A stretch of 64,000 nt of DNA from the NCBI RefSeq assembly GCF_900091615.1, contig NZ_FMIA01000002.1, positions 5,394,001 through 5,458,000 of the forward strand. Direction: 5' to 3'. This stretch comes from Micromonospora yangpuensis. Lineage in GTDB: Bacteria; Actinomycetota; Actinomycetes; Mycobacteriales; Micromonosporaceae. Of the stretch, positions 43,255-50,869 are shown one piece after another (positions within the stretch are counted from its first letter, which is position 1; each line of letters begins with the position of its first letter). The position numbers were made by a program, and so were the translations under genes. The notes under the pieces are model-generated. The model was not told the DNA's origin, did not search any database, and worked only from the letters and a program-made list of their open reading frames with translations.

Positions 43255-43512
43255 ATGGACTGGCGTCACCATGCTGTCTGCCGCGACGAGGACCCGGAGC
43301 TGTTCTTCCCGATCGGGACGTCCGGACCGGCTCTCCTGCAGGTCGAGCAGGCCAAGGCTGTCTGCCGGCGCTGCTCCGTGACCGACCAGTGCCTGCAGTG
43401 GGCACTGGAATCCGGTCAGGACGCTGGCGTCTGGGGTGGAATGAGCGAGGAGGAGCGCCGCGCCGTGAAGCGTCGCGGTGGCCTCCGGGTGCTGCGCGCT
43501 CACTCCGCCTGA
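43255..43512 (+). CDS. whiB1: WhiB1/WblE iron-sulfur transcription factor
   Basis: An 85-residue WhiB-like protein beginning MDWRHHAVCRDEDPELFFPIG, almost the same as mycobacterial WhiB1. The four cluster ligands are Cys9, and the Cys residues of VCRRCSVTDQC; the GVWGG turn and the basic tail KRRGGLRVLR follow. WhiB1 binds a nitric-oxide-sensitive [4Fe-4S] cluster and the SigA domain 4, and is essential in mycobacteria. GAGGAG ten bases upstream fixes the ATG at 43255; an ATG at 43237 is less likely. A hairpin follows. Confidence 0.95.
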   Translation: MDWRHHAVCRDEDPELFFPIGTSGPALLQVEQAKAVCRRCSVTDQCLQWALESGQDAGVWGGMSEEERRAVKRRGGLRVLRAHSA

Positions 43513-43536
43513 CCTGTATCACTACGACGAACCCGG

Positions 43537-43569
43537 AACGCCCCGGCCGGACCAACCGGCCGGGGCGTT
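43537..43569 (+). terminator. Terminator after whiB1
   Basis: A perfect 14-bp stem (AACGCCCCGGCCGG at 43537-43550, complement at 43556-43569), five-base loop, followed by TTCGCTG. Confidence 0.85.
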
Positions 43570-43685
43570 TCGCTGTCCACCGCCACACCGAAAGTGGCCA
43601 CCGGGTCACCGAGCGGTAGTGGTGTGACCACCGTCGCGTGGACCGGCGTTGCCGACCGTCGACCGGACGCGGCGTGACCGTGCCC

Positions 43686-44519
43686 TCACGAACCGGTCGC
43701 GTCGACCCGACGCAGCACCAGCTCGGCCAACTCCGGCACGTCGGTGAGCGCGCCCGCCACGGTCACCGCCCCGGCCCGCCGGGACGACTCGACCACGGCG
43801 TCGTGGAAGAAACCGGGCGCCAGGAAGTACGCCGAGACCGCCACCCGACGGGCCCCCGCCGCCCGTAACCGGGCCACCGCCGCACCGGCTGCCGGCGGTG
43901 CGGCCGAGGCGTACGCCACCCGGCAGGGCACGTCGAACCGGGCCGCCAGGGCCGCCGCGACCCGCCCCACCGACGCCCGTGCCGACGCGTCCCGGGTACC
44001 CGCCGCCGCCAGCACCAGTGCGTCGAAGCGTCCCGGCTCCGCCTCCGCCAGCCGCCGGTCGAGCGCGGCGAGCAACGCCGGATCCACCGTGCCGTCGGCG
44101 GGACCGAGCACCTCGGCCAGGCGTACCGTCAGGGCCGCCCCGGCGTCACGGGCAGCGGCGACCGCCGCCGGGATGTCCACCCGCCGGTGGTACGCGGCGG
44201 TCAGCAGCAGCGGCACCAGCACCGCCCGGGAGCATCCGGCGGACGCCAACGACCGCAGCACCTCGGTCGGCCCCGGATCGGTGTGGTCCAGCCAACTGGG
44301 CAGCACCGACAGGCCGGGGCGGGCCGCCTCGACCGCCCGGGCCAGCGCCCTGGTCGCCTCGGCCGCCCGGGGATCCCGACTGCCGTGCGCCACCAGCAGG
44401 ACCGGATCGGCCCCGCCCGGTGGACCCGCGGCAGGTGGGACGGCGCCGGGCAGCGGTCGCGTGCCGCGCGGCCCGCCCGGCGGCGGGTCCGGGTCGCCGG
44501 TCAGACGTGCAGCCCGCAC
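43686..44519 (-). CDS. Sirohydrochlorin chelatase-like (CbiX/SirB) protein
   Basis: About 277 residues with two CbiX-type repeats. The metal-binding His residues are in VLLVAHGSRDPRAAE and LLLTAAYHRRVDIP in the first half; the second half has SAYFLAPGFFHDAV. It should insert iron into sirohydrochlorin to make siroheme for the sulfite reductase of the same operon. The GTG at 44519 gives a start inside the 3' end of the APS reductase gene (19-base overlap); the start is the least certain part. Last gene of the sulfur operon. Confidence 0.8.
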   Translation of the reverse strand: MRAARLTGDPDPPPGGPRGTRPLPGAVPPAAGPPGGADPVLLVAHGSRDPRAAEATRALARAVEAARPGLSVLPSWLDHTDPGPTEVLRSLASAGCSRAVLVPLLLTAAYHRRVDIPAAVAAARDAGAALTVRLAEVLGPADGTVDPALLAALDRRLAEAEPGRFDALVLAAAGTRDASARASVGRVAAALAARFDVPCRVAYASAAPPAAGAAVARLRAAGARRVAVSAYFLAPGFFHDAVVESSRRAGAVTVAGALTDVPELAELVLRRVDATGS

Positions 44520-45319
44520 TCGGTCTTCTCGAACATGGCCCACCGGCCGGACCGGGGGTCCTCCCCCGCCTTGGTCCGGCGGGTGCACGGCCAGCAGCCG
44601 ATCGAGCCGTACCCGCGCCGAAGAAGCTCGTTGACCGGGATGTCGTACCGGGCGACGTAGCGGTCCACGTCGGCCTGGCTCCAGGCCGCGATCGGGTTGA
44701 CCTTGACCCGGCCCCGCCGGGCGTCGAAGGTGACCACCGGGGTGTTCGCCCGGCTCGGGGACTCGTCCCGACGCAGGCCGGCGGCCCAGGCGTCGTAGTC
44801 ACCGAGCGCCCGCTCCAACGGCTCGACCTTGCGCAGCTGGCAGCAGTCGTCCGGCGAGCGGTTGAACAGGCGCGGACCGTACTCGCCGTCCTGCTGCCCC
44901 ACGGTGAGCCGGGGCCGGATCGACCGGACGTTCACCGGCAGCCGCCGGGCCACCTCGTCGCGGACCCGCAGGGTCTCCGGAAAGTGCAACCCGGTGTCCA
45001 GGAAGACCACGTCCACCCCGGGCGCGACCCGGGAGACCAGGTGGGCCAGGACCGCGTCCGCCATCGAACTGGTCACGCAGAACCGGTCGCCGAAGGTCTC
45101 GGCCGCCCACCGCGCGATCTCCAGCGCGGGTGCCCCCTCCAGCTCCCGACCGGCGGTCTCGGCCAACGTCCGCAGCTCGGCCGCGGAGCGGCGGGCCGGA
45201 TCCTGCCGGGCACCAGGACCGACCAGCCCGAGCCCCGCCGCCGACACCAACCCCGCACTCAGCTGAGCTGGTCTTCCGTTCGCGACTGCGGGGCTCGCAA
45301 GCTCACTCCTCGCGCTCAC
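44501..45319 (-). CDS. cysH: Adenylylsulfate (APS) reductase, thioredoxin-dependent
   Basis: A 272-residue reductase of sulfate assimilation. The PP-loop-like part includes FCVTSSMADAVLAHLVSRVAPGVDVVFLDTG. The DCCQLRKVEPL pair and the later GCWPCT pair are the four Cys ligands of the [4Fe-4S] cluster that mark APS rather than PAPS reductases, and the catalytic Cys is in ECGLHV at the C-terminus. The GTG start overlaps the stop of the zinc-ribbon gene (GTGA). It reduces APS to sulfite for the upstream sulfite reductase. Confidence 0.94.
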   Translation of the reverse strand: MSARSELASPAVANGRPAQLSAGLVSAAGLGLVGPGARQDPARRSAAELRTLAETAGRELEGAPALEIARWAAETFGDRFCVTSSMADAVLAHLVSRVAPGVDVVFLDTGLHFPETLRVRDEVARRLPVNVRSIRPRLTVGQQDGEYGPRLFNRSPDDCCQLRKVEPLERALGDYDAWAAGLRRDESPSRANTPVVTFDARRGRVKVNPIAAWSQADVDRYVARYDIPVNELLRRGYGSIGCWPCTRRTKAGEDPRSGRWAMFEKTECGLHV

Positions 45320-45474
45320 CGAGCCACCGCCTGGGAGAGGAGGCCGGCGAACTTGACGGTGAAGACCCGGGCGCAGGCGTGGCACTCCCATGCGCCGTGT
45401 CCGGCCTCGTTCGGCCGCAGGTCCTCCTCACCGCAGTACGGGCAGTACAGCGGTGCGGAACGAGTCTCGCTCAT
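45316..45474 (-). CDS. Small zinc-ribbon protein of the sulfur operon
   Basis: A 52-residue protein starting MSETRSAPLYCPYCGEEDL and with a second CxxC pair in WECHACARVFTV, so a rubredoxin-like or treble-clef zinc site is likely. It overlaps the sulfite reductase stop (ATGA) and the cysH start (GTGA), so the three are translated as a chain. Such a peptide sits between sulfite reductase and cysH in other actinomycetes as I recall. A role in electron delivery or regulation is inference. Confidence 0.8.
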   Translation of the reverse strand: MSETRSAPLYCPYCGEEDLRPNEAGHGAWECHACARVFTVKFAGLLSQAVAR

Positions 45475-47183
45475 CTCAGCTCCTCCTCGTCGACCCGGAC
45501 AACCCAGTTGGCGAACGTCTCGCCGTCGGTCCGACCGGCCAGGTAACGACGGGCCAGCCGCTCCACGTACTCGGGAAGCTCCTCGGCGGTGGTCTTCAGG
45601 CCGCGCAGCTTGCGGCCGAAACCGGCGGTCTGCCCCTGCGCCATGCCCAGGCCGCCACCGAGGTGCACCTGGAAGCCCTCTACCTGACGACCGTCCGGGC
45701 CCACCACCAGCTGCCCCTTCAGGCCGATGTCGGCGACCTGGGTCCGGGCGCAGGCGTTCGGGCAGCCGTTGATGTGGATGGAGATGTCCGCGTCGAACTC
45801 ACGCAGCCGTTCCTCCAGCCGGGCCACCAGCTCCTCACCGCGGGCCTTGGTCTCGACGATGGCGAGCTTGCAGTACTCGATGCCGGTGCAGGCCATGGTG
45901 CCGCGCCGCCAGGCCGACGGCCGGGCCTCCAGGCCGATCTGGCGGAGCGCCCCGACCAGGGACTCCGTCCGCTCCGGCGCGACATCCAACACCAGGAGCT
46001 TCTGGTACGGGGTGAAGGCGATCCGGTCGCTGCCGTGGGTGGCCACCGCATCGGCGAGTTCGGCGAGCTGGGTGCCGGAGACCCGCCCGACCACCGGGGC
46101 GGCCCCGACGTAGTTACGCCCGTCGCGCTGCGGGTGCACGCCGATGTGGTCGAGGGGCTTGCTCGGCAGCTGCGGAGCCGGGCCGTCCAGCAGCGTCCGG
46201 CCGAGGTACTCCTTTTCCAGGATCTCCCGGAACTTCGTCACGCCCCAGTCGGCGACCAGGAACTTCAACCGGGCCCGGTTACGCAGCCGGCGGTAGCCGT
46301 AGTCGCGGAAGATGCCTACCACGCCGGCCCACACGTCCGGGATCTCGTCCAGCGGCACCCAGACCCCGAGCCGCTTGGCAAGCATCGGGTTGGTGGAGAG
46401 CCCGCCACCGACCCAGAGATCGAAACCGGGGCCGTGCTCGGGGTGCTCGACCCCGAGGAAGGCGATGTCGTTGGCCTCGTACGGGGTGTCGGGCAGCCAC
46501 GAGATCGTCGACTTGAACTTGCGGGGGAGGTTGGAGTACCGCTTGTCACCGACGTACCGGCGGACGATCTCGTCGATCGCCGGCGTCGGGTCGACCACCT
46601 CGTCCCGGGCGACCCCGGCGACCGGGCTGCCCAGCACGATCCGGGGGCAGTCGCCGCACGCCTCGGTGGTCTGCAGGCCGACCGCCTCCAGCCGACGCCA
46701 GATCTCCGGCATGTCCTCGACCCGGATCCAGTGGTACTGGATGTTCTGCCGGTCGGTGATGTCCGCGGTGTCCCGGGCGAACTCGGTGGAGATCTCCGCG
46801 AGCACCCGGAGCTGGGCCACGGTCAGCTGCCCGCCGTCGATGCGGACCCGGAGCATGAAGAACTCGTCCTCCAGCTCGTGCGGCTCCAGCACGGCGGTAC
46901 GCCCACCGTCGATGCCCGCCTTGCGCTGGGTGTAGAGGCCCCACCAGCGGAACCGACCGCGCAGGTCGACCGGGTCGATCGAGGCGAAGCCCCCGTGGGC
47001 GTAGATGTTCTCGATCCGGGCGCGGACGTTGAGCGGGTCGTCGTCCTTCTTCGTCCGCTCGTTGGCGTTGAGCGGCTCGCGGTGGCCGAGTGCCCACTGC
47101 CCCTCCCCGCGTGGCCGGCGGGGGGCCCGAGCCTTGGGTGCCGTCGGGTCCTGGGACCGGGCCGGGGTGCTGCTGACCGCCAT
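45471..47183 (-). CDS. sirA: Ferredoxin-dependent assimilatory sulfite reductase
   Basis: A 570-residue siroheme/[4Fe-4S] enzyme reducing sulfite to sulfide. The cluster ligands are in CTGIEYCKLAIVETK and HINGCPNACARTQVADIG; the nearby Tyr-Cys pair is characteristic of SirA/NirA-type enzymes. Siroheme-binding Arg/Lys residues lie in FMLRVRIDGGQL and the QNIQYHWIRVED region. The ATG at 47183 has GGAGGA eight bases upstream. It is preceded by a short leader ORF and followed by zinc-ribbon, cysH and chelatase genes. A nitrite reductase role is less likely given cysH. Confidence 0.93.
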   Translation of the reverse strand: MAVSSTPARSQDPTAPKARAPRRPRGEGQWALGHREPLNANERTKKDDDPLNVRARIENIYAHGGFASIDPVDLRGRFRWWGLYTQRKAGIDGGRTAVLEPHELEDEFFMLRVRIDGGQLTVAQLRVLAEISTEFARDTADITDRQNIQYHWIRVEDMPEIWRRLEAVGLQTTEACGDCPRIVLGSPVAGVARDEVVDPTPAIDEIVRRYVGDKRYSNLPRKFKSTISWLPDTPYEANDIAFLGVEHPEHGPGFDLWVGGGLSTNPMLAKRLGVWVPLDEIPDVWAGVVGIFRDYGYRRLRNRARLKFLVADWGVTKFREILEKEYLGRTLLDGPAPQLPSKPLDHIGVHPQRDGRNYVGAAPVVGRVSGTQLAELADAVATHGSDRIAFTPYQKLLVLDVAPERTESLVGALRQIGLEARPSAWRRGTMACTGIEYCKLAIVETKARGEELVARLEERLREFDADISIHINGCPNACARTQVADIGLKGQLVVGPDGRQVEGFQVHLGGGLGMAQGQTAGFGRKLRGLKTTAEELPEYVERLARRYLAGRTDGETFANWVVRVDEEELR

Positions 47184-47558
47184 CGCGGCGTCCTCCATCG
47201 TCTGGGGCGGTGCCTCGGTGGGGGCGCGGGCGCGGCGGCCGGCCCATGCTGGGCCGTGACGGCGGTGTCTTCGACAGGCCGGCGCGGGACGCACCCGAGA
47301 CAGAGTGGGTCGGGCGTCCTCAGTAGGCCGGACAGATCGCGCTGCGTACGCGGCCGTAATCGACGTGGCGGCGAGCCACGAAGCGGCGGACGACAGCGGC
47401 GGTCATGCGCCCATGCTGCCACAACCGGACTCCGCCGGCCAAGGACCCGGTGTCCCATCCCACATCACGGGCGGAGATCCCGCCCGCACCCACCGTCGCC
47501 ATGATCAACCATTCGGGTACGGGCGAGCTGCCGACATCCCCGACGCGGGGCGGACCAG
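47184..47558. other. Control region between the sulfur operon and the GT39-like gene
   Basis: A 375-bp divergent region. The minus-strand half contains a 28-residue leader ORF (47320-47406) and 137 bp between it and sirA that could fold as an attenuator. The plus-strand half should hold the promoter of the membrane glycosyltransferase gene; no clear hexamers were recognised. Confidence 0.6.
47320..47406 (-). CDS. Putative sulfur-responsive leader peptide
   Basis: A 28-residue ORF with the segment RRHVDYGRVRSAICPAY at its C-terminus, ending in TGA 137 bp before the sulfite reductase start. The RRHVD-x-x-RV-x-SA-x-C pattern is the one seen in small leader peptides before sulfur genes of Streptomyces and relatives. 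A single Cys codon four codons before the stop could sense charged tRNA-Cys. Ribosome-binding site is weak. Confidence 0.65.
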   Translation of the reverse strand: MTAAVVRRFVARRHVDYGRVRSAICPAY

Positions 47559-49199
47559 GTGTGCGACGCTCCTGCCGTGGGCGACATACCGGAAGAATCC
47601 GATTCGCCCGGCTCACCTCCGGGTCGCTGCCCCACTTCCGGCCGGCGTTCGGGCCCCTGGCGGGCGGTTCCCGGGTGGCTCTGGCCGACGGTGCTGACCC
47701 TCGGGATCATCCTGACCGGGATCGATCGGGCGCAGCCGTGGCGGGACGAGTTGGCGACCTGGAGCGCAGCCAGCCGGAGCCTGCCCGACCTGGCCCGGCT
47801 GACCGGCAACATCGACGCCGCCACCGGGCCGTACTACCTGTTCACGCACGGCTGGATCATGCTGTTCGGGGACAGCACGGCGGCCCTGCGACTGCCGTCG
47901 GCGCTGGCCGTGTCGGCGGCGGCCGGGCTGACCACCGTACTCGGACAGCGGCTGGTGGGCCCCCGGGCCGGACTACTCGCCGGACTGCTCTTCGCGGTGC
48001 TGCCCGGCACCTCCCGGTACGGCCAGGAGGCCCGGCCGTACGCGCTGGCGACCCTGCTCGCCGTGCTGGCCACCCTGCTGCTGGTGGAGGCGGTACGGCG
48101 GCCGGCCGGGTGGGGCCGGTGGCTGGCCTACGCCGTGACGGTGCTCGCCCTCGGCCTGACCCACCTGGTGGCGCTGACCCTGCTGCCGGCGCACGGGGTG
48201 TTGGTGCTGGTCGCATCCCGCCGCGACGGTGGGCGCTGGTTGCTGGCGCTGGTGCCGACCGTGCTGGGGGTGGCCCCGCTGGTGTTGGCCGCCCGCGCGC
48301 AGCGGGGTCGTCAGCTCGACTGGGTGGATCCGGCCCGGTGGACCGACCTGACCAGCCTGCCCGGTGGCCTCGCCCAGAGCGTGGCGGTCGGCGGGCTGCT
48401 GCTCGGGTTGGCCGCGCTCGGCACGGTCCGGTTCGGCCGGCGCGCCGTGGTCCCGGCTGCCTGCCTGCTCCTGCCGGTGCTGCTGCTCTTCACCGTCGCC
48501 CTGGTGGTACCGCTCTGGGTGCCCCGGTACCTGTTCTTCACCGTCCCGTTCGGCTGCCTGCTGGCCGGCGCGGCGCTCACCCTGGCCCCCGGCCATCCCA
48601 CCCGTCCCGGGTCCACTGGCACCGGTGTCGACGCCCGCCCCCCGACCAGAAGATCGTGGAAGGAAACAGCCCCCACAGGGGCCAGCATCTTCCACGATCT
48701 TTCAGCCCCACCGGTCGGGGCGACGCTGCCGCCGGCGCTTGTCGTGGTGGCCCTGGTCGGGCTGCTGGGTCTGCCCGACCAGGTGGCGTTGCGCCGGACC
48801 CACGAGTGGCCCAGGAGCGCCGCCGTCGACTACCGGGGCGCGGCACAGGTCGTCGCCGCCGGGCAACGTCCGGGTGACGCGGTCGTCTACTCCCCACGCG
48901 ACGGTTGGCTCTTCCTCGACCTCGGTCTGGCGTACCACCTGGGCCCGGCCCGGCCCCGCGACGTGCTGGTGGTCCGTGACCAGGCCCGGCGCGCGGACCT
49001 CTGGGCCGACGAGTGCGGTGAACCCGCCACCTGCCTGGCCGGGGTGAACCGGGTGTGGCTGGTCACCGCCGGACGGCGGGCCGATCCGCTGGCCGCCGTC
49101 GGCGGGGCGAAGGGTGCCGCGCTACGCGCCGACTTCACCACGGTCCAGGTCTGGCCCCGGGCCGGCCTCACCGTGACCCTCCTGACCCGCCAGCCCTGA
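47559..49199 (+). CDS. GT39/ArnT-like polytopic glycosyltransferase
   Basis: A 546-residue membrane protein with about 11-12 helices. The first exported loop has DRAQPWRDELATWSAASRSL, where Asp-Glu is the catalytic/metal motif of GT-C enzymes, and the region SRYGQEARPYAL is the typical second motif. It would move a sugar from a polyprenyl phosphate to an exported acceptor. Start is GTG at 47559 or 47577. An inverted-repeat element is inserted in frame between helices near residue 365, and a minisatellite starts just after the stop. Confidence 0.8.
   Translation: MCDAPAVGDIPEESDSPGSPPGRCPTSGRRSGPWRAVPGWLWPTVLTLGIILTGIDRAQPWRDELATWSAASRSLPDLARLTGNIDAATGPYYLFTHGWIMLFGDSTAALRLPSALAVSAAAGLTTVLGQRLVGPRAGLLAGLLFAVLPGTSRYGQEARPYALATLLAVLATLLLVEAVRRPAGWGRWLAYAVTVLALGLTHLVALTLLPAHGVLVLVASRRDGGRWLLALVPTVLGVAPLVLAARAQRGRQLDWVDPARWTDLTSLPGGLAQSVAVGGLLLGLAALGTVRFGRRAVVPAACLLLPVLLLFTVALVVPLWVPRYLFFTVPFGCLLAGAALTLAPGHPTRPGSTGTGVDARPPTRRSWKETAPTGASIFHDLSAPPVGATLPPALVVVALVGLLGLPDQVALRRTHEWPRSAAVDYRGAAQVVAAGQRPGDAVVYSPRDGWLFLDLGLAYHLGPARPRDVLVVRDQARRADLWADECGEPATCLAGVNRVWLVTAGRRADPLAAVGGAKGAALRADFTTVQVWPRAGLTVTLLTRQP
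48650..48701. repeat. Inverted-repeat element inside a coding region
   Basis: Perfect 13-bp terminal arms (AAGATCGTGGAAG at 48650-48662, complement at 48689-48701) flank an inner GCCCC-CACA-GGGGC stem. The 52 bp look like a REP/REPIN-type element and encode about 17 residues (RRSWKETAPTGASIFHD) of the glycosyltransferase without breaking its frame. Confidence 0.8.
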
Positions 49200-49203
49200 C
49201 CGA

Positions 49204-49305
49204 CCAGCCACCCGGGCCAACCAGCGGTCGGGGCCACCCAGCGGAGCGGAGCCGACCAGCGAACCGCGGCCACCCAGCGGACCGCAGCCGACCAGCGGAC
49301 CGGGG
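49204..49305. repeat. 17-18-bp minisatellite after the GT39-like gene
   Basis: About six degenerate units of CCAGCGGACCGCAGCCGA type begin at 49204, 49221, 49238, 49256, 49274 and 49292, five bases after the stop codon. Confidence 0.8.
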
Positions 49306-49330
49306 CGGTGGCGAGGGCGGATGCGGGTCG

Positions 49331-50851
49331 TCAGCCGCGGCCCAGCGGGACGACCAGGACCGCCTCGGTGCCGCCGGCCGCACCACCGCGCAGCTCGATG
49401 GAGCCGCGTAGCTCCCCGGTGACCAGGGCCCGCACGATCTGCAGGCCCAGTCGACCGGCCCGCTCGGGGTCGAAGTCCGGTGGTAGGCCACGCCCGTTGT
49501 CGGCGACCGTGACGTGCAGCTTCTTGCGGGACCGGTGCGCGGTCACCACCACCTCGGCGGGGCCGGGCGGCGGCTGGTCGTCGGCCGGCGGCGGGAAGCC
49601 GTGTTCGGCCGCGTTGAGCAGCAACTCGTTGAGGACCATCACCAGCGAGGTGGCGATCTCGGCGGGCAGGATCCCGAAGCTGCCGGTACGGCGCATCCGG
49701 ACCGTCACCTCGGTGGCGGCCACCTCGGTCGCGGCCGAGGCCACCCGGTCCACGATGCCGTCGAACTCGACCGCCTCGTCGCTGGACATGGAGAGGGTCT
49801 CGTGGACCAGGGCGATGGAGGCGACCCGCCGGACCGACTCCTCCAGCGCCACCCGGGCCTCCGGCATGGTGACCCGACGGGCCTGCAGGCGCAGCAGCGC
49901 GGCGACGGTCTGCAGGTTGTTCTTCACCCGGTGGTGGATCTCCCGGATGGTGGCGTCCTTGGTGATCAGGGCCCGGTCGCGGCGGCGTACCTCGGTGATG
50001 TCGCGGACCAGCACCAGCGCGCCGATCGGCACTCCGGCGGGCATCAGCGGCAGGGCCCGGGTGAGCATGGTCGCGCCCCGGGCGTCGATCTCCCGGCGGG
50101 GCGGCGCCTCGCCGCGCAGCGCGGCGAGGATGCCGTTGGCGGCGTCGGTGCCCTCCAGCGGATCACCGGCCAGTCGCCGGTGCAGCACCGCGAGATCCTC
50201 CCCCACCAGATGGGAGGCGCGTCCCAACCGCCGGTACGCCGACTGGGCGTTCGGGCTGGCGTAGGTGACCTTGCCGCTGGCGTCCAGCCGGACCAGCCCG
50301 TCGCCCACCCGGGGCGCCGAGGTGGTCTCGCCCGGATGCCGGGGCGGCGGGAAGGTGCCGTCGGCGATCATCTGGGCCAGGTCGTCGGCGGTGGTCAGGT
50401 AGTTCAGCTCCAGCTGGCTCGGGGTACGGGCGGTGGAGAGGTTGGTGTCCCGCCCGACCACGGCGATCACCTCACCGCCCTCCCCGTCGGGGGTCCGCAG
50501 CCGTACCGGGATCGCCTCGTGCCGGGCCGGTACGTCGCCGTACCAGACCGGGTCGCCCTCCCGCCAGATCCGACCCTGCCGGTAGGCGATCTCCAGGTGG
50601 GCGGCCTCCGGGCCGCCGAGGATCCGGCCCACCTGGTCGTCCTGGTACGCCGTCGGGGCGGTGGTCGGCCGGACCTGGGCCACACAGCAGAACCCGCCGT
50701 CGGCGTCGACCGGCACCCAGAGCAGCAGGTCGGCGAAGGACAGGTCGGAGAGCAGCTGCCAGTCCCCGGCGAGACGGTGCAGATGGTCGATGTCGGCGGG
50801 ACGGAGCCTGGTGTGCTCCTCGGCGAGATCACGCAGCGTGGACACCCACAC
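49331..50851 (-). CDS. pdtaS: PdtaS-like cytosolic sensor histidine kinase
   Basis: A 506-residue kinase without membrane helices. A GAF domain (1-150) begins STLRDLAEEHTRL and has QLLSDLSFADLLLWV; a PAS domain follows (about 180-290); the HisKA_2 segment EIHHRVKNNLQTVAALLRLQARR carries His306; the HATPase domain has LNELLLNAAEHGF and DNGRGLPPDF. It matches mycobacterial PdtaS along its whole length as I recall it. PdtaS pairs with an RNA-binding ANTAR regulator (PdtaR), whose gene is not here. The GTG at 50851 is the start, with GTG 50845 as an alternative. Confidence 0.92.
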   Translation of the reverse strand: MWVSTLRDLAEEHTRLRPADIDHLHRLAGDWQLLSDLSFADLLLWVPVDADGGFCCVAQVRPTTAPTAYQDDQVGRILGGPEAAHLEIAYRQGRIWREGDPVWYGDVPARHEAIPVRLRTPDGEGGEVIAVVGRDTNLSTARTPSQLELNYLTTADDLAQMIADGTFPPPRHPGETTSAPRVGDGLVRLDASGKVTYASPNAQSAYRRLGRASHLVGEDLAVLHRRLAGDPLEGTDAANGILAALRGEAPPRREIDARGATMLTRALPLMPAGVPIGALVLVRDITEVRRRDRALITKDATIREIHHRVKNNLQTVAALLRLQARRVTMPEARVALEESVRRVASIALVHETLSMSSDEAVEFDGIVDRVASAATEVAATEVTVRMRRTGSFGILPAEIATSLVMVLNELLLNAAEHGFPPPADDQPPPGPAEVVVTAHRSRKKLHVTVADNGRGLPPDFDPERAGRLGLQIVRALVTGELRGSIELRGGAAGGTEAVLVVPLGRG

Positions 50852-50869
50852 AGCCTGCCACGGGCCGGG

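Noticed and set aside
45171..45310. Upstream extension of cysH beyond GTG 45319
   Set aside because: The extension would overlap the zinc-ribbon gene; the GTGA junction gives a consistent start.
47407..47616. Longer 98-residue version of the leader ORF
   Set aside because: The upstream part overlaps the start of the divergent gene and has no conserved pattern; the internal ATG at 47406 fits known leader lengths.
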